DNA from: Herpetosiphonaceae bacterium
GTDB taxonomy: Bacteria; Chloroflexota; Chloroflexia; Chloroflexales; Kallotenuaceae
Length of the DNA stretch: 61,496 nucleotides
Assembly: GCA_036374795.1 (NCBI GenBank)
Contig: DASUTC010000179.1
Span: 1-61,496, forward strand
Direction of reading: 5' to 3'
Shown one piece after another: positions 51,863 through 60,556 of this stretch. Made by a program: the position numbers and the translations under genes. Below the pieces are notes generated by a model, which was not told the origin of the DNA, did not search any database, and was given only the letters and a program-made list of their open reading frames with translations. Position 1 is the stretch's first letter. Each line of letters begins with the position of its first letter.

Positions 51863-52339
51863 CTAGCGTAGCTCAGCCCAATTGGCATGGCTCAGCTCTT
51901 GAAGCAGCCGCAGGATGTCTTGGATCAGCTCTTTCGGATCGCGATGTTTGGAGATAAAGCCATCGGCACCTGCGGCGCGGAAGGTTGTCACCGACTGCTC
52001 GTTGCCGCTCCAGCCAATGATCTTTGCCTCACGATGCAGCGCGGGATGCGCGTTCTGGCCGGCATCATCGCGCAGCCGCGCCAACACCGGCATACAGTCG
52101 CCATCGGAGAGCGAATAGTCCATCACGATCAGCCGAACCGTCTCATCCGGCAGAGAATCCAGCGTGCGCAGCAGGCGGTAGCCGCTGGCCACGATCTGGT
52201 GCTGACCATACATTTCGAACGTTTGCAGGTGCTCTGCCTCGGTGCGTAGCTGCTCCGCCAGCAAAAACGCGATCCCGATGTTGTCTTCGACGATGATCAC
52301 TGGCGTTCGTGTCGTAGATGCAGTGACTATTGGTACCAT
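51863..52339 (-). CDS. Stand-alone response regulator receiver protein
   Basis: 158 residues: VIIVEDN acidic start (Glu-Asp), phospho-acceptor Asp74 in LIVMDYSLSDGD, Ser in IGWSGNE and Lys in FISKHRDP. An insertion of about 15 residues between the first strands makes it longer than usual. No output domain. The histidine kinase at 52408-53676 is upstream on the same strand and is the probable partner. Confidence 0.85.
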   Translation of the reverse strand: MVPIVTASTTRTPVIIVEDNIGIAFLLAEQLRTEAEHLQTFEMYGQHQIVASGYRLLRTLDSLPDETVRLIVMDYSLSDGDCMPVLARLRDDAGQNAHPALHREAKIIGWSGNEQSVTTFRAAGADGFISKHRDPKELIQDILRLLQELSHANWAELR

Positions 52340-52407
52340 ACGCCCTCGATTCTGCTACAAGTTGTCAACGAGATGTGCTGCGACACCGGACAGATCAAGC
52401 TGTCGCT

Positions 52408-53676
52408 TCAGGCCTGAGCGCGCTCCGGGTTTGGCAACATAATCTGAACCCAGGCGCCGCCGCCAGCGAGATTCCCACAGCTAAACGTACCGTTATGCAG
52501 CCGCGCCACCCGATCCATCAGCGGCAAGCCAAGGCCGGTGCCGCCGATTTTAGTGGTAAAGGTGCCGATCGGCAGCGCGCTGGTCGTGCCCATCGCCTGG
52601 AGCTGCGCCAGGAGACGCGGCGAAAAGCCCGGCCCCGAATCTTCGACACGGATTGTACACTGCTGCTCGGTTTGACTTGCTCGGATGGTAACGGTGGGAC
52701 GCCCCGTGACCTGCATCGCCTCAGCCGCGTTGCGCAGCGCGGTGGTACAGGCCATCCATAGATAGGCCGGATCAGCCTGAACTTCGAGATCGGGCGGCAC
52801 GTCCAGCTTGATCTCGATCGGCAGATCCAGCGCCATGAGCTCATTGATCGCTTCCTTGAGCAGCGGCGCGAGCGCGACGCGGCGGATCTGTTCTGATGAT
52901 AATACTCCTGCGCGCGTAATAATCAACAGGCGTTGAAGCAGATCGTTGATCCGCTTGGTGGTATCCGCATACGCGGTGTAGGCCGCTGCGCCGTCGATGC
53001 TAGCCCACTGGTCAGGCGGCGCGGTAAGCCGCGCGTGTAAGGTCGGAGCGAGCACCGAGAGCACGCTCGCCGCGCCCCGCAGCTCGTGCGCGATAAAGCG
53101 CATAAACGTCGTCAGCACCTGCTCCTGCTGAAGCTTGGCCGCCGCCTCCGCCCGCTGCGCGCCCTGCCACGCGGCGTGCTCTCTGATGCTCCACATCACC
53201 AGAAAGAGCAGCAGGGCAAAGCCGAACTCGAAGCCGGAAAATTGCTCCTTCATCGGCAGATTCAGGAGCAGGATCAGCCCAACGATGACCGGATAGAATA
53301 AAATCGGCAGGATGCGTCCCGTGGCGACGACGGCGAACAGGATCGGCAGGATCAGACCTGCCGAGCGCGCAGTTGGAACCGTCGAAACCGATAGCCCGAC
53401 AAAGCTGCCAATCGCAATCAGCGTCACCACAATGACGCGCGGCGCTTTGGCGAAGGGATTGCGGATCATCCAGCGCCCCAGCCAGAAGAGCAGCGCCCCG
53501 ACGATAAAATCGACGACGATGATAATCGTCGGCGGCGTGCCGCTCGGATCGAGGTTGAACAGCCCAAGCGTTCCCACGCCCACGAGTATCACGGCAAAGA
53601 TCAACGTCAGAAGTACGATCGGCTCTTGCGGACGCCAGCTATCTGCGATTCGACGCCGTAGCACGTGAGAGAACAC
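52408..53676 (-). CDS. Membrane sensor histidine kinase
   Basis: 422 residues. Five to six TM helices in the first 165 residues with very short loops (no sizeable extracellular sensor), a coiled linker, HisKA with H-box FMRFIAHELRGA (His197), then HATPase_c with CTTALRNAAEAM, DSGPGFS and GTGLGLPLMDR. Such intramembrane-sensing kinases respond to membrane state or small hydrophobic signals. GTG start with GGGAGGAG at about 6 bp. Likely pairs with the receiver downstream. Confidence 0.88.
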   Translation of the reverse strand: MFSHVLRRRIADSWRPQEPIVLLTLIFAVILVGVGTLGLFNLDPSGTPPTIIIVVDFIVGALLFWLGRWMIRNPFAKAPRVIVVTLIAIGSFVGLSVSTVPTARSAGLILPILFAVVATGRILPILFYPVIVGLILLLNLPMKEQFSGFEFGFALLLFLVMWSIREHAAWQGAQRAEAAAKLQQEQVLTTFMRFIAHELRGAASVLSVLAPTLHARLTAPPDQWASIDGAAAYTAYADTTKRINDLLQRLLIITRAGVLSSEQIRRVALAPLLKEAINELMALDLPIEIKLDVPPDLEVQADPAYLWMACTTALRNAAEAMQVTGRPTVTIRASQTEQQCTIRVEDSGPGFSPRLLAQLQAMGTTSALPIGTFTTKIGGTGLGLPLMDRVARLHNGTFSCGNLAGGGAWVQIMLPNPERAQA

Positions 53677-53945
53677 TATGCTCCTCCCGATGTAAGAACA
53701 TCCAGGACATACGAGGATAGGCTATAGGGGGTGCTGGTTCGACCATATAATACCATCACCTCAGGCACCAATTAGTCCTATTATGATAAGACCACCGTTG
53801 CCTTAGCTAACTGCCCCCATAGTGCGCGGATCGCGCACGACTGTGGAACCCGGCTGCCAGGGTGCTGGATCGGCTGATCACCGTCGATCCCCATTCGGGT
53901 GCCGTGGTGAGCGACTGTGGAACCATACCTAATTTAAGGAGCTAC

Positions 53946-55148
53946 ATGATGAATCAAGATCGGCGGACGTTTCTGACGCGGACAGGGATGGGCTTACTGG
54001 CTGCCATGGCAGCCCTTCGCCTCGATCACAACCTTTTGGATAGTCCGATAGCCTATGCCCACCCGAACGAGCCAACATCGCGCTCGGCCCAGACCCGCCC
54101 CGCGAATGAACCGATCGCCGTTGTGATCGACAGCGACCCAGGCGTTGACGATGCATCAGCGCTCGTCTGGCTGCTGAGCCAGCAGATGTACCAGTTCGAT
54201 CTCCTGGGAATTTGTACCGTCGCCGGTAACACCTCGCTGGAAAACGCGACGCAGAACGTGCTGACCGTGCTGGATGTGGTCGCGCCCGGTCGGCCTATTC
54301 CCGTGGTGATGGGCGCGGAGAAGCCGCTCAGCGGCAAGCTGAGCCATATCCCCAAGCTGATCCACGGCCCCGACGGGCTGTGGTTCTCCCAGCGGCGCTA
54401 CCCGATCCAGCAGCTTCCTAACAACACGCCGCTGTTCTACCGCAGCATGGCTGAGTCGCGCCCAGGCTTCACTGTCGTCGCGCTCGGCCCGCTGACCAAT
54501 CTGGCGGAGGCGGTGCGGCGCTTCCCCGACACCGCCGACGGGATCGGGCGGATCGTGTGGCTGGGCGGCGCGAAGTGTGGCGGGAATCACACGCCGGTCA
54601 GCGAGTTCAATGCGTGGCAAGATCCTGAAGCCGCCGAGATCGTGCTTGGTTCGGGCATTCCCGTGACGATGGTGCCGCTCGATACGTTCACCGGCTTCGT
54701 CGTCACGCCCGAAGATGTACAGCGGCTTGAGAGCGGCAATGCCGGTGGCCGGTTCCTGGTGCAGCCTTTGCGCGGTCTGCTGGGCGCGTTCGAGCGGCTG
54801 ACGGGCCAAGCCCTCGCCAACCTGCCGGATGTGATCGCAATGATGCTGGCCTTTGACTCCTCCCTGGCGCAGACGACCCAGGACGCGCTCGTCAAGATCG
54901 TCGCCGATCGGAGCCTGACGCACGGCCAGACGATCGTCGCGCTGACATTCATTGAGCATCTCACGCTGATCGCCTCGGACGCCGAGCTGAGCGCGCTGGT
55001 CGATCGTGCGTTTAGCGATCCGTCGTTCGATCTCTTCGCGGCGTTTCTGGCGATCGTGGCGCGCGAGCCCGCTAATGTGCAGTGGGTGTCGAAGGTCGAT
55101 GCCGCTGCCGTGCGCGATCGGTTTTTACAGGCGCTCACAGCTTCTTGA
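53946..55148 (+). CDS. Exported inosine/uridine-type nucleoside hydrolase
   Basis: 400 residues. Tat-type signal: twin arginine in DRRTFLTRTG followed by a hydrophobic stretch and an Ala-x-Ala-like site near residue 35. Then a nucleoside hydrolase domain with the calcium-site DSDPGVDDASAL, GICTVAGNTS, ALGPLTNLA and NAWQDPEAA. Cuts ribonucleosides to base and ribose, here outside the membrane for salvage. AAGGAG lies 4 bp before the ATG at 53946 and 7 bp before a second ATG at 53949. A direct repeat GACTGTGGAACC occurs upstream at about 53840 and 53912. Confidence 0.88.
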   Translation: MMNQDRRTFLTRTGMGLLAAMAALRLDHNLLDSPIAYAHPNEPTSRSAQTRPANEPIAVVIDSDPGVDDASALVWLLSQQMYQFDLLGICTVAGNTSLENATQNVLTVLDVVAPGRPIPVVMGAEKPLSGKLSHIPKLIHGPDGLWFSQRRYPIQQLPNNTPLFYRSMAESRPGFTVVALGPLTNLAEAVRRFPDTADGIGRIVWLGGAKCGGNHTPVSEFNAWQDPEAAEIVLGSGIPVTMVPLDTFTGFVVTPEDVQRLESGNAGGRFLVQPLRGLLGAFERLTGQALANLPDVIAMMLAFDSSLAQTTQDALVKIVADRSLTHGQTIVALTFIEHLTLIASDAELSALVDRAFSDPSFDLFAAFLAIVAREPANVQWVSKVDAAAVRDRFLQALTAS

Positions 55149-55296
55149 TCAGGGTCGATCGTGCTGCCAGGAAGCTATGGAGCGCGGCCTGCGCTGCGGG
55201 CCTTTCCACTCTACGGTATCATAGAGGATGACATAGAGCAGCATCCAACACCCTTTTCGGGAAAGCGTGTATGCGATTCTACATCAGCAAGGGGAA

Positions 55297-55321
55297 GGGT
55301 TTGGGGGGCCACCCCAAACCC
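55297..55321. repeat. GGGTTTGGGG hairpin in the leader of the HipA-like gene
   Basis: GGGTTTGGGG (55297-55306), 5-nt loop, CCCCAAACCC (55312-55321): a perfect 10-bp stem, 33 bp before the start codon. The rest of 55149-55353 holds no gene. Confidence 0.7.
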
Positions 55322-55353
55322 CCGGCCTCCCGGCGCATAGGAATGGAGAAACC

Positions 55354-56136
55354 ATGCTGAGGACGGTGACAGCCACCCGCTACGTCACGCCGCTCCGCGA
55401 GGGCGGCTCGCTACCGGCGATTGTCGAGGCCGACGACGACGGCCTGTACGTGCTCAAATTTCGTGGCGCGGGGCAGGGGCCAAAAGTGCTGATCGCCGAG
55501 CTGATCTGTGGCGAGATCGGGCGGGCGCTTGGGCTGCCGATTCCGGAGATTGTCTTTGTCGAGCTTGATCCGGCGCTGGGGCGGAACGAGCCCGACGGCG
55601 AGATCCAAGAGCTGATCAATGCCAGCGCGGGGCTGAACCTTGCGCTCGACTTCCTGCCGGGCTCGCTCGGCTTCGATAGCGTCACGCTGCCCACGATCGA
55701 GCCGACGCTGGCCTCGACGATCGTCTGGTTCGACGCCTACATCACCAACGTCGATCGGACGCCGCGCAACCCGAATCTGCTGTGGTGGCACCGCCGACTC
55801 TGGCTGATCGATCATGGCGCGGCGCTCTACTTCCACCATACCTGGCGCGACTACCAGACGCGCGCCCGGAGCGGCTTTGCGCAGATCAAGGATCATGTGC
55901 TGCTGCCGATCGCCGATACGCTGCGCGACGCCGATGAGGCGCTGGCCTCGCGCATTACGTCAGCGTTGATCGAGCAGGTGGTCGCCGCCATCCCCGATGT
56001 GTGGCTGGAGGATGAGCCAGGCTTCGTCGATCGGGCAGCGCAGCGCGACGCCTACATCACCTATCTGCTGAGCCGCCTGGAGTCGCCGCGCATGTTTGTG
56101 GAGGAGGCGATCGATGCCCGCGCGAAACATCTTTGA
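55354..56136 (+). CDS. HipA-like kinase-fold protein
   Basis: 260 residues of HipA-like kinase type: LKFRGAGQGPKVLIAELI (nucleotide-binding Lys region), WFDAYITNVDRTPRNPNLL with the catalytic Asp and Asn, and LWLIDHGAALYF in place of the DFG motif. All catalytic residues seem present. No HipB-like antitoxin gene adjoins; instead a DUF3037 gene overlaps its 3' end by 23 bp. Target unknown; HipA itself phosphorylates glutamyl-tRNA synthetase. GGAG 5 bp before ATG. Confidence 0.8.
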   Translation: MLRTVTATRYVTPLREGGSLPAIVEADDDGLYVLKFRGAGQGPKVLIAELICGEIGRALGLPIPEIVFVELDPALGRNEPDGEIQELINASAGLNLALDFLPGSLGFDSVTLPTIEPTLASTIVWFDAYITNVDRTPRNPNLLWWHRRLWLIDHGAALYFHHTWRDYQTRARSGFAQIKDHVLLPIADTLRDADEALASRITSALIEQVVAAIPDVWLEDEPGFVDRAAQRDAYITYLLSRLESPRMFVEEAIDARAKHL

Positions 56137-56512
56137 GTACGCGATCATCCGCGTAGTGCCCCGGATCGAGCGCGGCGAGTGCATCAACGTGGGCGTTGTG
56201 CTCTTTTGCCGCACCCGTCGCTTCCTTGAGGCGCGGATCGAAATCGATCCGGCTCGTCTTGCGGCGTTCGCGCCCGGCCTCGACATCGCGCCGATCCGCG
56301 AGCAGCTCGACCATATTCCGCTGGTCTGTCAGGGCGGCGCTGTCGCGGGTCCGATCGGGCTGCTGCCGCCGCAGGAGCGCTTTCGCTGGCTGGCAGCGCC
56401 GCGCAGCACGATCGTACAGCCCTCGCCGGTTCACTGCGGCCTCTGCGACAATCCAGAGGCGGCGCTGGAGCATCTGTTCGCGACGATGGTCCGTCCCATC
56501 AGCGGCGATTAA
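56114..56512 (+). CDS. DUF3037 protein
   Basis: 132 residues: NIFEYAIIRVVPRIERGECINVGVVLFC is the DUF3037 hallmark, with a conserved Arg-x-Glu-x-Asn core, then FAPGLDIAPIREQL. Strong GAGGAGG 6 bp before the ATG. It overlaps the HipA-like gene by 23 bp, an arrangement repeatedly seen for these two families, so the proteins probably work together, perhaps as toxin and partner. Biochemical function unknown. Confidence 0.85.
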   Translation: MPARNIFEYAIIRVVPRIERGECINVGVVLFCRTRRFLEARIEIDPARLAAFAPGLDIAPIREQLDHIPLVCQGGAVAGPIGLLPPQERFRWLAAPRSTIVQPSPVHCGLCDNPEAALEHLFATMVRPISGD

Positions 56513-56568
56513 GCGAGAATCGCCAGCACAGGCCGGCGATTCTTGGGCTATCTCAGGCTGGCAGGGTG

Positions 56569-56997
56569 CTACCCGATGTCGACCAGCTCGATCTCGAAGG
56601 TCAGATCCTTCCCCGCCAGCGGGTGATTCGCATCGAACGTAACCTGCGACGGCGATACGTCGGTCGCGGTGACGACCACCGCCTGGCCGTCCGGCTGCTG
56701 AAATTGATACTGCTGCCCGACCTCCAGCGCCAGCTCCTGGGGTAGCTGGCTGCGATCGACTGTCGCCACCAGCTCCGGATGATGCGCGCCGTAGCCTTGC
56801 GCGGCGGGGATCTGCACCGTTTTGGTATCGCCCGATTGCATGCCGACCACGGCCTGCTCAAAGCCGGGGATCAGCTGCCCGGCACCGATCGTGAATTCAA
56901 GGGGCTCGCGACCGTGCGACGTATCGAAAACCGTGTTATCCTCAAGCCTGCCGGTGTAGTGGACCTTCACCGTATCGCCCTGCTGTGCATTCGCCAT
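56569..56997 (-). CDS. FKBP-type peptidyl-prolyl isomerase, SlyD-like
   Basis: 142 residues: VKVHYTGRLEDNTVFDTSHGREPLEF, GAGQLIPGFEQAVVGMQSGDTKTV, and an inserted flap domain (about 70-120) ending in DANHPLAGKDLTFEIELV, as in SlyD. The His/Cys-rich metal tail of E. coli SlyD is absent. Catalyses proline isomerisation and acts as a folding helper. GGAGG about 5 bp before the ATG at 56997; the longer upstream frame is not supported. Confidence 0.93.
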   Translation of the reverse strand: MANAQQGDTVKVHYTGRLEDNTVFDTSHGREPLEFTIGAGQLIPGFEQAVVGMQSGDTKTVQIPAAQGYGAHHPELVATVDRSQLPQELALEVGQQYQFQQPDGQAVVVTATDVSPSQVTFDANHPLAGKDLTFEIELVDIG

Positions 56998-57169
56998 ACG
57001 TGCCTCCTTCGCAGTTCCCCTCTGAAGAAACGCGCATCGTTCAACGTAGATAACCAGGCGCAGCAAGATAGGTGCCACTTCTCGGCATGTGCGCCGAGCC
57101 GCAGCCGCCTGACCGTATCTCGCCGACATACAACCAAAGCCTCATGCCTCGTGTTCTCGCAGAGATTAT

Positions 57170-57187
57170 ATTTAGGACAACCTAAAT
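57170..57187. promoter_or_regulatory. DtxR/MntR-like palindrome
   Basis: ATTTAGG-ACAA-CCTAAAT, a perfect 7-bp inverted repeat in an AT-rich stretch, 34 bp before the small membrane-protein gene. It has the TTAGGN4CCTAA form of iron or manganese regulator (DtxR/IdeR/MntR family) sites. Confidence 0.55.
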
Positions 57188-57220
57188 TTCCATTTATGAT
57201 GCCCGAATAATGAGGTGCTT

Positions 57221-57622
57221 ATGTGGTTTAAAGTCTTGAGCCTGCTGATCGCGCTGCTTTGCCTTGGCAAGGCGGGCACGGCCCTGCTGATCCCCCAGAC
57301 ATTCTATCGCCGACGACGCCAGCAGTACGCCTCGACGCGCATTCCACTATCGGTCCTGATCCCGCCCGCGCTCATCCTGGTTCTCGCAGGCTTGGCCTGG
57401 TATGCAACGATCGCGCATTATGTCGCCTGGAGCTGGCTCGTCACCGGCTTTCTGACGCCGATCGCGCTGCTGGGCGTGGTCAATCTGCTGCGCTGGCCGC
57501 AGCACCGCAGGCGGCTGCAAGCGGCAATCACCGAAGCGCAGGCCGCGCAGCTTCGACGGGCCGATCTGGCAATTCTGGGCCTCAGCGCGCTCTTTGGCCT
57601 GCTGGGCGTGATGGTCTTCTAG
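57221..57622 (+). CDS. Small multi-spanning membrane protein
   Basis: 133 residues with four hydrophobic helices (WFKVLSLLIALLCLGKAGTALL, LSVLIPPALILVLAGLAWYA, SWLVTGFLTPIALLGVVNLL, LAILGLSALFGLLGVMVF) separated by short basic loops. No family recognised. GAGG 5 bp before the ATG. A DtxR/MntR-like palindrome lies in its promoter region, so metal-dependent expression is possible. Its end overlaps the convergent diguanylate cyclase gene by 4 bp. Confidence 0.65.
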   Translation: MWFKVLSLLIALLCLGKAGTALLIPQTFYRRRRQQYASTRIPLSVLIPPALILVLAGLAWYATIAHYVAWSWLVTGFLTPIALLGVVNLLRWPQHRRRLQAAITEAQAAQLRRADLAILGLSALFGLLGVMVF

Positions 57623-58860
57623 GGATCATCGTCGGTGATGCGCGCGTAGCGCTCCGCCACCGGCTCCAGCGCGGGCAGACCTTTCGGCAGCGCCAGGGCA
57701 TACCGATCGCGACCGGCGTGCTTGGCATCGTAGAGCGCCTGGTCGGCTAAGGCGATCAGGTCGCCCGATGTGTCCTGGGCGGTCGGGGTGATCGTCGCAA
57801 TGCCCAGGCTGATCGTCACCACCGGGGCAATCGAAGAGTGCGCGTGGGGTATCGCCCGCGCCCTGACGCTCTCGCGAAGCTTTTCGGCCAGGGCGACGGC
57901 GCTGGCAACATCGCTGCCGGGCAAGATCACGGCAAACTCCTCGCCGCCGTAGCGCGCTACAACATCGCTGGTGCGCTGAACGGTGTGGCGAAGCGTCTGC
58001 GCCACGTCCTGCAAGCACCGATCGCCGCGCTGATGGCCGTAGGCATCGTTGAAGCGCTTGAAAAAATCGATGTCGATCAGGATCAGCGAGAGCGGCGATG
58101 CCGTGCGATCGGCGCGCCGCCACTCCCACTCCAGGGTTGTATCGAACTGGCGGCGGTTGGCGATGCCGGTGAGCTGATCGAGGTACGAGAGCCGCAGCAG
58201 TTGATGATTGGCCTGCTCAAGCTGCCGGGTTCGCTCCGCAACCTGGAGCGCCAGCGCCTCGGCCCGCATCCGGCCAAACCGCTCAAGCAAAAACGCGAGC
58301 AGCCCCATCACCAGCACGAAGCGCAGCACAACCACGTCGATCACGGTCGTCGACGCAAGCGTACGGCCCAGCCAGGCAGCTTCGACATGCTCCCACACGT
58401 CGATACCGAGCACGATCGCCATGCTCAGGCCGGTCGTGAGCATCAGGCTGCGGCGCGTGAGCAGCAGCCCCGCGAGCGTGATCGGGATCACGAAGACGAT
58501 CAGGGCGTCTTCATTGGCGTGAAAGCCGGTGGTCAACAGGCTGTAGGCCAGGCCAAGCAGCACCGAGCCGGTGACGATCGCGACCGACCAGCGGAAGTAG
58601 CCGCGCCGCAGCACGACCAGCGCGCTCGCGTTGAAGAGCACGACGACGACGTTGGGCAGCAGGCTGTACGGCGTCAGCATGTCCGCGCCGAACATCAGAA
58701 GATTGGAGACGATCGCGACGGCGATCGTGATCAGCGTGCCGATCAGCAGCATCTCAAGCAGCACCGCGCGCTGGCGCTCGCTGGGATCGGCGATCGGCAT
58801 CTGTTGCAGCCAATCACGCCAGCGCTGTGCTCGACTATGGCTTCGCTCTGGTTTCTGCAT
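57619..58860 (-). CDS. Membrane-bound diguanylate cyclase
   Basis: 413 residues: six or seven TM helices (about 35-205), coiled-coil linker (EALALQVAERTRQLEQANHQ), then GGDEF domain (about 245-405) with DQLTGIANRRQF, DIDFFKRFND, active GGEEF and an inhibitory RTSD five residues before it. Makes c-di-GMP under product inhibition. ATG at 58860 preferred over upstream starts; SD is weak (AGGA close by). Confidence 0.9.
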   Translation of the reverse strand: MQKPERSHSRAQRWRDWLQQMPIADPSERQRAVLLEMLLIGTLITIAVAIVSNLLMFGADMLTPYSLLPNVVVVLFNASALVVLRRGYFRWSVAIVTGSVLLGLAYSLLTTGFHANEDALIVFVIPITLAGLLLTRRSLMLTTGLSMAIVLGIDVWEHVEAAWLGRTLASTTVIDVVVLRFVLVMGLLAFLLERFGRMRAEALALQVAERTRQLEQANHQLLRLSYLDQLTGIANRRQFDTTLEWEWRRADRTASPLSLILIDIDFFKRFNDAYGHQRGDRCLQDVAQTLRHTVQRTSDVVARYGGEEFAVILPGSDVASAVALAEKLRESVRARAIPHAHSSIAPVVTISLGIATITPTAQDTSGDLIALADQALYDAKHAGRDRYALALPKGLPALEPVAERYARITDDDP

Positions 58861-58941
58861 CGTCCTGCTCAAACTACAGCTACTCGTAAGCCTACCAGAA
58901 TCCAGCGAATCGCGAAAGTCGAGCGCCGCCCGCACGCTCCG

Positions 58942-59775
58942 CTACGGGCCGCCCGCCGATCCCGGCTGATACGGCAGCCGCAGCCGCGCGACCAGCACCG
59001 GTGGTATATGCCCGTAGCTGGACCATGAGAGGATCGGCCTGGCGCTCTCCTGTGCCGGAAAGGCGGGCTCTTCCAGAGCGTCCAGCACAAAGCCAGCCTC
59101 GAAGCACGCGCCGAGCAGAACGCTCAGCGGGCGGTGGAAGTAGTAGTGGGCGGCAGGCTCGCCTTTCATGCCCGCGCCTTTTTGCGGCGGCACACGCAGG
59201 TAGTCGGTGATCGTGAGCGCGTAGGTCGTCTCCAGCACCCCGCCGCGATCTTCCATCTCGGCGACCATCCGCATGGCGTTGGAGTTGAAGCACGGATGCG
59301 CCACCGAGAAGACGAAGCGACCGTCCGGCCTCAGCAGCCGCGTCAGCGCCGACAGGAGCGGCTGGATCGTCGGCATGTCCATCAGCGCCATGTTGCAGAC
59401 CGCCGCGTCGAAACGCCGCTCGCCAAGCGCCAGCAGCTGCGCCTCGTCGGTCGCGTCGATCAGCCGGTACGCGATCCGCGCGGCGTGCTCCCCGGCCCTG
59501 GCCCTGGCTCGCTCCAAAAACTGCGCGCTAAAATCGGTCGCCACGACCTGAGCGCCAAGCTCGGCCAGCCGCCGCGCGAAGATACCGTTGCCGCACGCCA
59601 CGTCAAGCACGGCCTCGCCCGGACGAACACTCAGCAGCCGCTCGGCGGCGGGCGCGACCAGCAGTGTGTGAAAGGCGTTGCCCTCGCCCATCTGCTCATC
59701 CCAAAAGCCCGCCTTCTGATCCCAGATCTGCTGTGTCTCGCGAATGAGCGCCTCAAGGGAGTGATCGTTGCTCAT
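58942..59775 (-). CDS. Class I SAM-dependent methyltransferase
   Basis: 277 residues: SAM motif I VLDVACGNGIFARRLAE (about 55-71), acidic motif II VVATDFSAQFLERA, DAAVCNMALMDM (motif post-I/III) and LLRPDGRFVFSVAHPCF. Resembles UbiE/Methyltransf_11-type enzymes for small molecules; substrate unknown. GGAGG 4 bp before the ATG at 59775, which follows a short heptad-type repeat upstream. Confidence 0.85.
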   Translation of the reverse strand: MSNDHSLEALIRETQQIWDQKAGFWDEQMGEGNAFHTLLVAPAAERLLSVRPGEAVLDVACGNGIFARRLAELGAQVVATDFSAQFLERARARAGEHAARIAYRLIDATDEAQLLALGERRFDAAVCNMALMDMPTIQPLLSALTRLLRPDGRFVFSVAHPCFNSNAMRMVAEMEDRGGVLETTYALTITDYLRVPPQKGAGMKGEPAAHYYFHRPLSVLLGACFEAGFVLDALEEPAFPAQESARPILSWSSYGHIPPVLVARLRLPYQPGSAGGP

Positions 59776-59783
59776 GGAGCCTC

Positions 59784-60117
59784 CGAAGAACAAAGAACAA
59801 AAGAACACGCGAGCAAGCATAGGATTCGGCTCACCGTTCGCTGCGCTCTGCGCCCAGCGATCTGTGCCTGCACCTGTCGTAGTGTATCAGGTATGACGCA
59901 CGCTGGAGCAGCAGCAAGTTTTGCGCGCTGGCTGATGTCATCGTTGAGGGTTCGAGGCGATGGAACCGAGGTTGATCGGGGGGCGTTCTGGCTGGCGGCG
60001 CGGGGCCGTACGTGAACCCAGCGCGGCAGGCGCGGCGCCATGAGAGCAGCGCGGCGCTGTTGCCCGCAACGAGGGCGATGTTATTCCAGACGGTGGCGTA
60101 CACCGCCTGCTCGTCGA
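59784..60117. repeat. Short heptad repeat followed by a gap without clear gene
   Basis: GAAGAACAAAGAACAAAAGAACACGCGAGC (59784-59814 region) shows the 7-bp AAAGAAC unit just upstream of the methyltransferase start. The rest to 60117 contains only a short minus-strand frame from GTG 60103 (beginning MYATVWNNIALVAG) without SD or family match; I see nothing else. Confidence 0.45.
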
Positions 60118-60513
60118 TCAGCTACCCCACGTATTCACCTTGACGGGCCGGAGCGACACGACGACCCGTGTCTCGCCCGGACGATCGTTGGTGCTGAGAT
60201 CGGCACCGCCGTATTTCGCGCCGAGCTTCTTGGCAAACGCATAGTGCGGGTCCGGGGTAATCTCCGCACGTGCGCGGACCTCCAGCGTCCGATACGGATT
60301 CGCCGTGTCGAGGATAAAGAGCGTGCATTCAGGATGCACCTGGAGGTTTTTCACCTTCTGGCGCGCCGTGTTGAGCGATAGCTTGAGCGTCCCATCGTCG
60401 TCGAGCAAAAACCAGAGCGCCGTGACTTGCGGATATCCATCATGCCCGATTGTGGTGAGCATGGCAACCTGGGCATTGAGGAGGTCCTGGTGTGATTCTG
60501 GAAACATCGTCAT
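60118..60513 (-). CDS. PPOX-class flavin/F420-binding split-barrel protein
   Basis: 131 residues of the pyridoxamine-5'-phosphate-oxidase-like split barrel: AMLTTIGHDGYPQVTALWFLLDDDG, LSLNTARQKVKNLQVHPECTLFI, TLEVRARAEITPD. This length and pattern match the F420-dependent PPOX-class group found in Actinobacteria and Chloroflexi, though FMN binding cannot be excluded. Likely oxidoreductase in the cytoplasm. GGAG 9 bp before the ATG. Confidence 0.85.
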   Translation of the reverse strand: MTMFPESHQDLLNAQVAMLTTIGHDGYPQVTALWFLLDDDGTLKLSLNTARQKVKNLQVHPECTLFILDTANPYRTLEVRARAEITPDPHYAFAKKLGAKYGGADLSTNDRPGETRVVVSLRPVKVNTWGS

Positions 60514-60556
60514 ATCGTTCTACTCCCGCGAACAATAGCAGCCCCGGCAGCAAGTA

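Noticed and set aside
59831-60103. Minus-strand frame beginning at GTG 60103
   Set aside because: No SD, unusual composition after 25 residues, no family match. Left as unexplained gap.
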